A stretch of 64,000 nt of DNA from the NCBI RefSeq assembly GCF_030052815.1, contig NC_079505.1:62121309-62185308 (forward strand). The letters are read 5' to 3'. Shown in pieces: positions 1-9,519 of this stretch (position 1 is its first letter; every line of letters starts with the position of its first letter). The notes under the pieces were generated by a model. It was not told where the DNA came from. It did not search any database and saw nothing but the letters and a program-made list of their open reading frames with translations. This DNA is from Hevea brasiliensis. Its lineage: Eukaryota; Streptophyta; Magnoliopsida; Malpighiales; Euphorbiaceae. The translations under genes and the position numbers were made by a program.

Positions 1-66
1 TCCTACTGTCCGACAAAGACTGGTCACCTAATGTTATAACGCACTACCGAACTTTGGGGTGTTACA
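1..66 (-). mobile_element. Possible terminal stub of a minus-strand LTR
   Basis: The stretch ends in GGGGTGTTACA, the same terminus shown by other minus-oriented Tekay LTRs here (ends at 8628, 21186, 26394 and 62376). From 67 onward the sequence becomes similar to the middle of the LTR of element A (around 11245), so 66/67 may be the right boundary of an element nested in the LTR of E. The rest lies outside the window and no TSD can be checked. Confidence 0.35.
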
Positions 67-2493
67 AAAAATGCCAATTACCAAGTCAAAATGATCGCCA
101 AATTTGGGTTACAAAAAACTAGCCGAATTGACTTTGATCTAAAAATGACCTAAACTTTGCAATATAAGTGCAACTTGACCAGCAATAGTAAAATGAACAT
201 AACTTGGTCCATGGTACTCCAAATGACATGAAATCAGTCCCAAAATTTTAATAAGACATAGATCTACAATATTGGTAATTTGACCAAAACCCAAAAATCA
301 AGGAAACTAGGTCAATTGACTTGATTAAACTGGCACACTAAATCTGGAATTAGCACATTTGACCATAAAATCCAGAAAATTCAAATAAGCATATCTCCCA
401 CCAGAAGTGTCCAATTTAAATGAGCCATACCAATCTAGAAAGCTAAGAAAGAGACCTAAAATATTGTACTAGACAACTTCCTCAAATTTTAAATGTATAA
501 GGTCAAAATTTAAGGTCAAACCATTGACCTAATTGAGGACCATGCCAATATAGGACCGTTGAGTCCAAGTTAACAATTTGTCTATAAAGAATTCTATAAG
601 ACTTGAAAAATGGTAAGCAAAATTTTTGGTCATCCCTAAGACATAGGGCAACAATACTTATGAAGAATGCTAGACCTCAATGTGATTATAAATAGTCCAA
701 ATAAATTAGTAAAATCAGAACCGAAAATGCCTAAAAAGGAAACTAAAACTTAGATTTGACCTAGTTATGGTTAATTAACCATAACTTGAGCTATACACCT
801 CTAAATGGAGTGATTCAAAAAGGAAGTTAAAGAAGACACAATGAGAAACAATTTAATGAAGAGAAATATGTTAAATTTACACTATAGTTTGGTCCAATAG
901 ACAGTAAACATTGGCCATGAAATCTGAAAAATGGCAATAAAATGCAATAAGCTTTAAAATGAAATTGGTAACATATACCAACACTTAGAGACTATAAAAT
1001 GTGACAAATTAGGAGCATTAAAATTAATTCACCTAGTGTGTATTAATGATCAACATTATAGGTTGACTAATGAAAAGAATTGAAGGGAATAGTACTAAGA
1101 AAATTTAGATATTGAATTTTATTGTTAGAAACAATTTAACTGAGTACTGAAACACTTTAAATTGTGTGTTTCAGTTGAAAAGGATATTGAAAAGCATAAG
1201 GAACATTGAGTCAAGGCCTAAGGGCGACTCAAATTAGGTCTGTGCACAATACTTTTTATATTTACTGCTTTTACTAGAAAATTTATTTGGAGAAATGAGT
1301 TATGAATAATTTTTTATTGTTTTGGCTTTGGGAATTTTATTTGGAAATTATTTTGTTGCCTACTTTGTAAATGGAAATTTTGAGATAAAATGCGATTTGT
1401 GGTTTGTATGAAATATTTAAATATTGTGATTTGAAATTATTTTTAATTCACACTTGGCATGGCAATATCATTATGTTCCTCCTCCATTTATGGGGTGAGT
1501 ATGACTATATTCCTCCCTCTCTGGCTTGCCAGTCTGAGGTGAGTTTGGATAAGTACTCATTAGCTAGCTAGCCACCTCCCTCATTAATTTTGATTAGTGG
1601 GGTGAGTATGCCTTGTCATGGTATACAACACGGCATGTTCGGAAAATTTGTGTCATGACCTAAGTTGTGTTATAGATTGAAAACACTGTGTTATTAAATT
1701 GTTTGATCAGATTTGTGTTATATGAGCTTTGAAAATTGTGACATGAAATTGTGAATCATTTGAATTATGAATTATCAATAAATGTTTTATATATCGCATT
1801 TTAAATTTTTATTGTGCACTACTGAGTAAATTTTACTTAGCGATAGTTTTTTCATTACTGTCGCAAGTAGACTGACAGATAAAGCAGCAGAGTAGGCTGC
1901 TTGTAACTTTGCTTTGGGATTTTGCCGGGTATATTGAGTATACCACTTCCTTGTAAATATTATTGTAATATATGTGAACTATATGTATATATTATACTTG
2001 GTCTTGAGTAGTTGTAAGATAAAGTTGTAAATTATTTTGGCCTATAAAAATATTGTACTATAATTTTCTTATCTCAGCTTTGAAATACTTAGTCATTTTG
2101 CATTCTATTTTTGAAACTATTGAAAGTGATGTTGAGTGGAGTTTGACTTATGTAGAGAAAATTGATTTGTGTTGAGCCATATTGGAGTTTGGGACTGAAA
2201 CAAATATATTAGAAGTATTTTCTACAGGTTTTTGAAGAACAGTTTTGCTCAAAATACAAACGGCACTCTACCGAAATTTTTATAAAATTTGTGGCTATTT
2301 CAGACCTAATGTGTGATTTAACTTCGATTAGAAAGTTTTAACACCTGTCAAAAGTGCTTACCACTTTAAAAAGAAGTAAGAAGTTTAAAATCCCTTGTAG
2401 TGTATTTAATGGGTTACCGGTAGGCGAAGTACGGTAATTCATTAGGTGTACTATGGGATTATGTTATATCCTATGGAGGCATAGGGTGTGATA
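67..2493 (+). mobile_element. Element E, 3' part of its 5' LTR (Tekay-like)
   Basis: This is about 2.4 kb of noncoding LTR, diverged from but collinear with the 3' two thirds of the LTR of element A (about 11245-13291). Shared landmarks are a TAGCTAGCTAGCC block near 1562, the CGGCACTCTACCG near-palindrome at 2261-2273, and a terminal hairpin at 2394-2457. It ends GGGTGTGATA, probably a C-to-T change of the family end TGTGACA. The upstream part is outside the window or displaced by the stub at 1-66. It contains no credible gene. Confidence 0.75.
2394..2457 (+). repeat. 26-pair LTR-terminal hairpin (element E copy)
   Basis: The left arm is 2394-2419, the loop is 2420-2431 (12 nt) and the right arm is 2432-2457. 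All 26 positions can pair if G.U pairs are allowed. Compared with the element A copy, two bases differ in the arms and both changes keep pairing (A-T to G.U and G-C to G.U). It lies about 36 bp before the LTR end, in the presumed U5. Confidence 0.8.
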
Positions 2494-2934
2494 AAATTCA
2501 TAGCCAGTAAGAAGTTTAGGGGGCATGCTAGTCAGGCACCGACTCAGAGGCAAGGACAGGGGTCTAGATTCACCTTTAAGAGAGGCCAGCCAGCAGCATT
2601 GGTGACTAGTGCATCAGGAGTAGCAGTGAGAGGTCCCGCCCCAGTAGCATGTACACATTGTGGGAGAAGGCATAAAGGTGAATGTTGGGGATTGAAAGGA
2701 ACATGCTATAGATGTGGGGCCACTAACCATTTCCAAAAGGATTGTCCTAGGAGGACAATTTCACCAGCACTGATAGAGAGGTCGGCTCCTACTGCACAGA
2801 GGGGTAGGAGGCCCAGGAGATCTGAGGCAGTAGGGGGTACTGTGAGGCCTACATCTGAGACAGTGGAGAGGCCAGATACACGAGTGCCAGCACGTGCATA
2901 TGCCATTTGGGCCAGAGAGGAGAGAGATGCACCT
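2494..2934 (+). pseudogene. gag: E gag, C-terminal nucleocapsid part
   Basis: Only the C-terminal third of a Tekay-type gag remains. It is Gln-, Gly- and Arg-rich, with a first knuckle-like cluster CTHCGRRHKGEC at about 2650-2685 and a true CCHC zinc knuckle CYRCGATNHFQKDC (C-X2-C-X4-H-X4-C) at about 2704-2745, which would bind genomic RNA during packaging. The reading frame runs back into the LTR end with no ATG, so no start codon survives. Capsid and N-terminal domains are absent. The frame continues into protease, as expected for a gag-pol polyprotein. Confidence 0.85.
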
Positions 2935-3377
2935 GATGTTATAATTGGTATATTCTCTCTCTTTTACTCAGTAGTGCATGCATTGATAAACCCAGGCTCA
3001 ACTCATTCTTACATATGCACTACCATTCCAGCAGAGAAAGGTTTAAGGGTTGAAACTATTGAGTAGGACATCCTAGTTACTAACCTTTAGGCCATAGTGT
3101 GATAATGAATAAGGTCTATAGGGGTTGTAATTTGAGGATTCAGGAGTATGAGTTTTTGGCAAACCTTATTGAACTACCTTTTCATAAGTTTGATGTGATT
3201 TTGGGGATGGATAGGTTGTCACATCACCAAGCTATGGTGGATTGCCATTTAAAGAGAATCACATTGAGAACTCCTGATAACCAAGAAATCATTATTGTGG
3301 GTGAGAAGTCAAATTATCTGTCTAATGTCATATCAGCCACTACTGCAAGAAGATTGTTAAGTAAGGGGTGTGAAGCC
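2935..3377 (+). pseudogene. pol: E aspartic protease region (broken)
   Basis: Retropepsin-like protease of a gypsy polyprotein. The active-site segment reads INPGSTHSY: the codon at 2989-2991 is AAC (Asn) where the family has Asp, so the catalytic residue is lost. TAG at 3064-3066 and several more stops follow up to about 3104. A second open piece (3099-3377) carries the conserved LPFHKFDVILGMDRLSHH segment of Tekay proteases. The coding sequence is then cut by the MITE at 3378 and resumes at 4180 in the same sense. Function is excluded. Confidence 0.85.
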
Positions 3378-4171
3378 TAGGGCTATGCACAATTCTTGGG
3401 GGAACTAAACTGTACCGAACTTATAGGAACAGTACCGAACCAAATTTATTTTGATACTTTGGTTCGGTTCTGGTTCTTCACTAAAAATAGAACCGGAATT
3501 GTACCAAAATAGAACCGGAACCGTACTGAACAGAGAATCGAATTTATATATATGTTTTTCTATATTTTTTTAGATGTATTATATATTTTCAACATAATTA
3601 TATATACTGATGTATGTATATAAAATTATGAACTAAATACAACATAATATTTTATTTTATTTTTCTATATTTTCTTAAGAATTTTAGTTATAAATACATT
3701 AAATTACCTTATCATTCTAAATATACTATTATCTTATATTAATATATATATAAATTTTTAATTATATTTGTATCTTATAGTTAAATATTATATGATTAAT
3801 AAATAGTTAAAATAAATATTATATGATATACTATTATATTATATAATATATTTAATCTTAAGTTATATATGCACCTTATAATTAAAGATTATATAATTTA
3901 GGTATAGCTAAAAGATATATAACTCAATTCAAAACTTAAATGCTAATTCAAGTATGACTTTTTAAGGAAATAATTACATAAAATTATTTTAAGAACCAAC
4001 AGAAGAACTAGAATCGTACCGAACCGAACTAGAACCGAAGAAGTGAGAACTGTACCGAACTGAAACTGAAACAATGAAGAATCGAATCAGAACCATACCG
4101 GAATTTTAAAATTCTGGTTCGGTTTTGGTTCCTAAGCAAATCCCGAACTGAACTAAAACCGAACACCCCTA
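3378..4171. mobile_element. hAT-like MITE, 794 bp
   Basis: Ends are TAGGGCTATGC on the left and, reverse-complemented, TAGGGGTGTTC on the right: imperfect terminal inverted repeats with the TAGGG start common in hAT elements. Flanks are GTGAAGCC (3370-3377) and GTGAAGCT (4172-4179), an 8-bp TSD with one mismatch, the TSD length of hAT elements. Subterminal regions are dense in GAACCG / CGGTTC words on both sides, and the centre (about 3540-3990) is very AT-rich. There is no ORF, hence nonautonomous. Removing it and one TSD copy rejoins the pol frame of E. Confidence 0.85.
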
Positions 4172-4179
4172 GTGAAGCT

Positions 4180-5521
4180 TATTTGGCACATGTGGTTGAT
4201 ACTAGGCAGGCTAAGCCTGACCCTCATGGCATGCCCATTGTATGTGATTTTCCAGAGGTCTTCCCTGAGGAGTTGCCTGGTTTGCCACCAAAGAGGGAAG
4301 TGGAGTTTGGTATAGAGGTTATACCTGGGATAGCACCAATGTCCATTACTTCTTATAGGATGGCACCCACAGAATTGAAGGAGTTAAAATTCAGTTGCAG
4401 GAGTTGCTAGATAAAGGGTTTATACGCCCTATTGTGTCGTCATAGGGAGCACCAGTATTATTTGTAAAGAAGAAGGATGGGACACTTAGACTGTGTGTAG
4501 ATTATAGACAATTGAATAAGGTGACTGTGAAGAATAGATATCCTTTACCCAGGATTGATGACTTGTTCGATCAGCTGAAGGGAGTAGGTGTGTTCTCCAA
4601 GATAGACCATAGATCGTGATATCATCACCTGAGGGTCAAGGAGACTGATGTGCTAAAAACTGCATTCAGAACCTGATATGGATATTATAAATTTTTGGTT
4701 ATGCCATTTGGGCTAATCAATGCACCAGTAACATTCATGGACCTAATGAACTATATCTTCCATCCTTATTTAGATGGGTTCATGGTGGTTTTTATTAATG
4801 ATATACTAGTGTACTCTAGAGACCGAGAAGAGCATGAGGAGCATTTAAGGATTATATTGCAGACCCTGTGGAGGAAGCAACTATATGCTAAGTTGTCTAA
4901 ATACAAGTTTTGGCTTCATGAGATTTCTTTTTTGGGCCATATTGTGCCAGCTGATGGGATTAAGGTGGATCCCAAAAAGATACAAGCTATTATTGATTAG
5001 AAACCACCGAAGAATGTGACAGAAATTAGAAGTTTCTTAGGTTGCCTGGTTATTATAGGAGGTTTGTGAAGGGATTCTCTTTCACAGCATCCCCATTAAC
5101 TAAACTATTGCACAAGAATGTTAAATTTGAGTGGGATGATAAATGTCAAGTAAGCTTTGAAAGGCTAAAGGCGATGCTTACAAAGCCACCCACCCTTACC
5201 CAACCATTATCGGGGAGAGACTTTGTGATTTATAGTGATGCCTCCCATAATGGATTGGGGTGTGTATTGATGCAGGAAGGGAAGGTAGTTGCTTATGCTT
5301 CTAGGCAACTTAAGCCACATAAGAAGAACTACTCCACACATGATTTGGAACTGGTAGCAACTGTGTTTGCATTGAAAATATGGAGGCATTATTTATATGG
5401 TGAGAAGTGTTATGTCTATACAGATCACAAGAATCTCAAATACTTACCGACTCAAAAGGAGCTCAATCTAAAATGAAGGAGGTGGATAGAGTGCCTAAAG
5501 GACTATAACTGTATTATTGAT
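4180..5521 (+). pseudogene. pol: E reverse transcriptase and RNase H (broken)
   Basis: Tekay-type RT then RNase H. RT motifs visible in order: FPEVFPEELPGLPP linker (about 4245), [17 protein letters not shown] (about 4470), [18 protein letters not shown] and the catalytic box, which reads FINDIL with AAT (Asn) at 4797-4799 in place of the first Asp of the xxDD pair. RNase H is 5042-5476, with [13 protein letters not shown] and [13 protein letters not shown]. Stops occur at several points (for example 4998-5000 and 5474-5476), and a frameshift lies near 4385-4410. The sequence ends within the RNase H/connection region where element B is inserted. Confidence 0.9.
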
Positions 5522-8500
5522 TGTGACACCCCTTACCCATCTACAGTGTAGCCGAGCAAGATATGCCACACAGTGTGCCAGAGCACCAAATCATATTTCC
5601 ATTCAATTTACCCTTTTTACTTATTTATTTACAATTTTTTTTTATTAATATGAATTTTTCACAAATTTTATAGAAAATTCAGTAGAGTGCCGGTTGTAAA
5701 TTGGAAAAACAGTTCTTATGAATCTGTTAAAAACACTTCCAATATAATCATAATTTCAATCTCAGTCGACCACCAACATATTTTCAACAATTTCTCAAAT
5801 CACTTCAATATCTCAAAATTCAATTCATTTCATATCACACTCAATTCAATGAGAAATGCTCACATTTATTACTGAACATGGTTCATAGATAATTACATCA
5901 AAAGCATAATTACATAAGTTTATAATATTCATTACAGAAGTTTACAAGATACAAAATACCAAAATACCAAAAATGGCCTAATATCCTACCAAATGTACTA
6001 TAAATGTGAGGTGACTCTGGACTCCGTGTGCAGATCTGAAAGCTCACCCTGTATGAGGTCTGCTGGACTCCAAAGCTATTTCTCCAGTACCTGCGCATGG
6101 CAGAAGCGATGCGCTAAGCAATTCTGCTTAGTGGTGACAATATAAAATAAAATAACATAAATAACATAAATATGCAGAATGTATGTTTACATTTTAGTTA
6201 GACTTAATTTCTAGCATTTATTGCAGTATTATTCGATTAAAATTTTCTAAGGTTCATTATCATTGCCCAAGTAACCCATACTAGTCGATCGGATCGATAA
6301 GCGGTAATCGCAATCGGGTACTAAGTACCTCAGACCATCACACCATCGGTCACATTGTGTCTCCCGGTGTGCAACAGAACAGCTAATAAGCTGTAATAAT
6401 TATCAGGGATAAAACCTAAGTACAATATCTCAATCAACATAGCCAAAGGCTATTTTATCACAAAATGGCACGTGAGGCCATAAAACACAGAATGGCATGA
6501 AGCCATATGCAGTAGTGCTAACAGAACCCTATTGGCATGCCAACCTATCCAAACCAATCTTACTAGGTGTACTAGAGCATGTTACATTCTTAAATTATAC
6601 AATTCTTGAAATTCAAGTTTAGATGTTACTATTCATTTCATCAGTCAACAAAAATGTTGACTTTTGCATGGATAATAGGTACATTGGTTATAATATTCCC
6701 AACATACCACATTTTGCATTCTAAAATTGTTGGTATTGGTTGCCAATACCATTTCCAAGATTAATGTTAATTGTTCAAAATTTTCAGATTTCAAGCTTTG
6801 TGTTTACTATTCCATTAGTCATTTTTGCAGTGGGAATTTGGCAAAGTGGTCAACATGAAAGTTGTTCCTTATTTTGTATTGTTACATTTCTTTTTTTGAA
6901 TCACTCCATTTGGAGTTTTGTAGCTCAAGTTATGGTCCAAAAACCACAACTGGCTGGATTACAAATTTTTCAGATTTTCTAGACTGATCAAATCTATAAT
7001 ATTTTGAGCAGTAACTACAGGTCACTTTTTGAATATGTTATGGTCATAATTTGGGCTAGGTTTCTTCATAAAAGTTGTAGGTCTATATCTCAGCTTGTTG
7101 CTGGTAAAATTTTAGGTCAATTGGACCTTTCTACATTGATTTATGATAAATGACTAAACACTATTTATTTGGTCATTTTACCCAGGTAGATTGTAGGTCA
7201 CCCAGATTGGGATAATCTTTAGGTCAACTTGGTTTGGTTTTCTGAGCATGGCTTCTTCACTAAATTTGTGCCATTATGTGTCTAGTTTCATGTCCAATTG
7301 GCCTTGAACCAATTGAACCTCTACAACTCCAGTTATCGCTGCTCAAACCTACTGGACTCATGCCCAGTCCTGTAGGTCACCAAGGGCAGCCACACTAACC
7401 TCAATTCCCACTACACAAACCACTTCATTTCTTGTTTACACATAACCAAATGGTCACTAATTGACCATTAAAACTTACTTTCACCATTACATGCTCAAAC
7501 TCTCCATTTCATGCTCAAACCCTAACCCTAATATCTCAAGTCATGCATTTACATACCTTCCATTGTCCTAAGCAATATATTGATGTTAAAGGCAGCCAAA
7601 TTTCAATTTAACTCTAAGAAATCTTCAAAAGTCTATTAAGTTCAAGGCTGCCAAAATTTTGGGATGGGCATACACAAGATATTTATCAAGTTTCTTTACA
7701 AATTTACACTCATTTTCACTCCTCCATCATAAATGAAAAGAGAAAAATCAATTTTAGTCACTAACCTTTAATGGAGTGAATTTTCAACCTTGCAAGAGCT
7801 CCACCTTTCTTCTTCTTTTTACTATCTTTAGCTTCCCCAAGGTGTATGAACAACTTTTTATGAAGACAAGGATGAGTTTCAAGGTACGTTGGTGGGTTAT
7901 ATCAAGCTTTGTTTAAGCTTTCATGGAGGTGTGGAGTTGGGAGAGTTTTCGGCCAAGGAAGGAAGAGGAAGGTTCTGATTTTTTTTTCCTTTCTTTTTCT
8001 GCCCATAAGTCTTTTTAACTAATTTAATGCCATGTGTCAACATTGGATTGGGTGGGAGAATTTTAATGACATCATTATGATGTCATAATTCCAATTTCTT
8101 TCATTTTTTTCATCATTTTCTTGTCTATTTAATTTCAGTTAAATTTTTAAAAATATTTATTCACATTTTATGTCATATAATTTATTTACATAAATGGACA
8201 AGTTGGTCAAAAATCATCTCTGAAGATGAAATGACCAAAATGCCCTCTGTTTGGCTTAACGGGCCAAAATTGTGTACCGATTGATTAAATTTTCCTTGTG
8301 TTTTCTTAACATTTTATTGTCATTTGAACCCTAATAATCCTTCCCTGAGATCTCAAAAATTATTTCATAAAGTTTTCCCTGGCTCTAGGGTTGCTAATGG
8401 CCTTCACCGTCACTTCCCCTTCGGGTTACTCATCCCTGGGATTTCGGCTCGTTTAACCTTAGTGTATTTGGTTTCTAAAATTTTTCCTTGATTTTTATGA

Positions 8501-8628
8501 GCATTATTTGGTTTATTTATAACTCCTCACTCTTGTCTATTTATAATTTCAAACATTCTGGCTGCCCAAACCGACATTGGTAGCCGGAACAGTAGACTAT
8601 ATGGACTAGCTAAAGTGAGGATGTTACA
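5522..8628 (-). mobile_element. B 3' LTR (3,107 bp)
   Basis: Begins TGTGACACCCC and ends ATGTTACA on the plus strand; matches the second copy starting at 63376 with a few percent divergence over the visible part. It is noncoding. It contains CAGTAGAGTGCCG (5680-5692), the reverse complement of a near-palindrome also seen in A and E, and a variable block rich in GGCATGAAGCC-like words near 6440-6510. The short open frames inside it are chance. Confidence 0.9.
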
Positions 8629-8641
8629 ACTCTTCCCCTCT
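8629..8641 (-). other. B polypurine tract
   Basis: Plus strand ACTCTTCCCCTCT, i.e. a purine run on the minus strand directly abutting the 3' LTR. It would prime plus-strand DNA synthesis. An identical tract adjoins the 3' LTR of H at 21187. Confidence 0.85.
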
Positions 8642-8644
8642 AAT

Positions 8645-9519
8645 AAAAATTTCGTCCTCGAAATTTACCTGATGCAAACTGTTGAGGGAACTGTTGCCTC
8701 ATTGTTTCTTCACTTTCCCAAGTTGCCTCTTCAGTGTTATGGTGCCTCCAAAACACTTTCACCAATGGATTTTGTTTATTTCTCAGTTCCCTCACTTCCC
8801 GAGCTAGGATCCATATAGGCTCTTCTGTGTATATGTCAATTCCAGTTGGATTTCAATCTCTTCCATGGAGATGACATGTGAAGGGTCTGAGCGATATCTT
8901 CTTAGCATAGAAACATGGAATACATTATGGATCTTATCCAATTCTGGTGGTAAAGCTAGCCAATAGGCCACTGGTCCCACACGTTCAATGACTTCATATG
9001 GGCCAATGAACCTAGGGCTTAACTTACCCTTTCTCCCAAATCTCAGTACTTTCTTCCACGGTGAGACTTTAAGAAACACTTTGTAACCAACTGCATACTC
9101 TATCTCTTTTCTCTTCAAGTCGGCATAAGATTTTTGTCTATCTGAGGCAACTTTCAAATTAGCTTTGATTATCTTTACTTTCTCCTCAGTCTGTTTCACC
9201 AGGTCTGGTCCTACCAGCTTATCTTCGACCAATTCAGTCCAACATACTGGGGTTCTACACTTCCTCCCATACAGTGCTTCATACGGGGTTATTTGAATGT
9301 AGCTTGGTAGCTATTATTATATGCAAATTCTACTAGTGGGAGATATCTATCCCAACTCTCCTCAAACTCAATGACACAACTCCTCAGCATATCCTCCAGG
9401 ATCTATTACATAATTCACATTGTTACTATCATTTCAATTTGTAAATTGTGAAAATTCAATTAGGTTCTAGGTTTACCTGGATTACTCATTCTGACTGTCC
9501 ATCCGTCTGAGGATGAAAA
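8645..9519 (-). pseudogene. pol: B integrase C-terminal half with chromodomain-like tail
   Basis: Reading right to left on the minus strand: HPQTDGQSE carrying the integrase catalytic Glu (about 9490-9518), then the 74-bp intron-like segment (9403-9476), then [19 protein letters not shown] and [11 protein letters not shown], the GPYEVIERVGPVAY integrase tail, and NVFHVSMLRRY (about 8890-8940). A further piece in another frame carries EATWE near 8700, typical of the chromodomain end. Lesions are a TGA right after the catalytic Glu, frameshifts near 9290 and 8825, and an in-frame TAA. The N-terminal portion is at 29059-29220 and 56004 onward, separated by insertions A and C. Confidence 0.88.
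9403..9476 (-). other. Candidate 74-bp spliceosomal intron in B integrase
   Basis: On the minus strand the segment starts GTAAAC after CAG and ends TAATAG before ATC. Its removal joins Gln and Ile codons in phase 0 at a point where Tekay integrases are normally contiguous (VIQ followed by LEDML). It is AT-rich and carries in-frame stops. GT...AG ends and exact codon spacing favour an intron over a random insertion. Splicing is not shown. Confidence 0.5.

Larger units (their letters stand above)
67..5521 (+). mobile_element. Element E: degenerate Ty3/gypsy Tekay-type element, outermost host
   Basis: Order on the plus strand: LTR part (67-2493), C-terminal gag, protease, RT, RNase H, then interruption by element B at 5521/5522. 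There is no primer-binding site. The LTR end is joined straight to the middle of gag, which implies a deletion of the PBS, leader and N-terminal gag. Integrase, PPT and 3' LTR are not in the window; they should lie beyond the far side of B. Stops, a frameshift and changed catalytic residues mark it as an old, dead copy. A MITE interrupts pol at 3378-4171. Confidence 0.85.

Noticed and set aside
2488..2490. GTG as a start for E gag
   Set aside because: It lies in the LTR end; plant retroelements do not use it, and the gag N-terminus is simply missing.
7509..7523. AACCCTAACCCTAA resembling telomere repeat
   Set aside because: Only two units inside the LTR of B; not a telomere or interstitial telomeric array.
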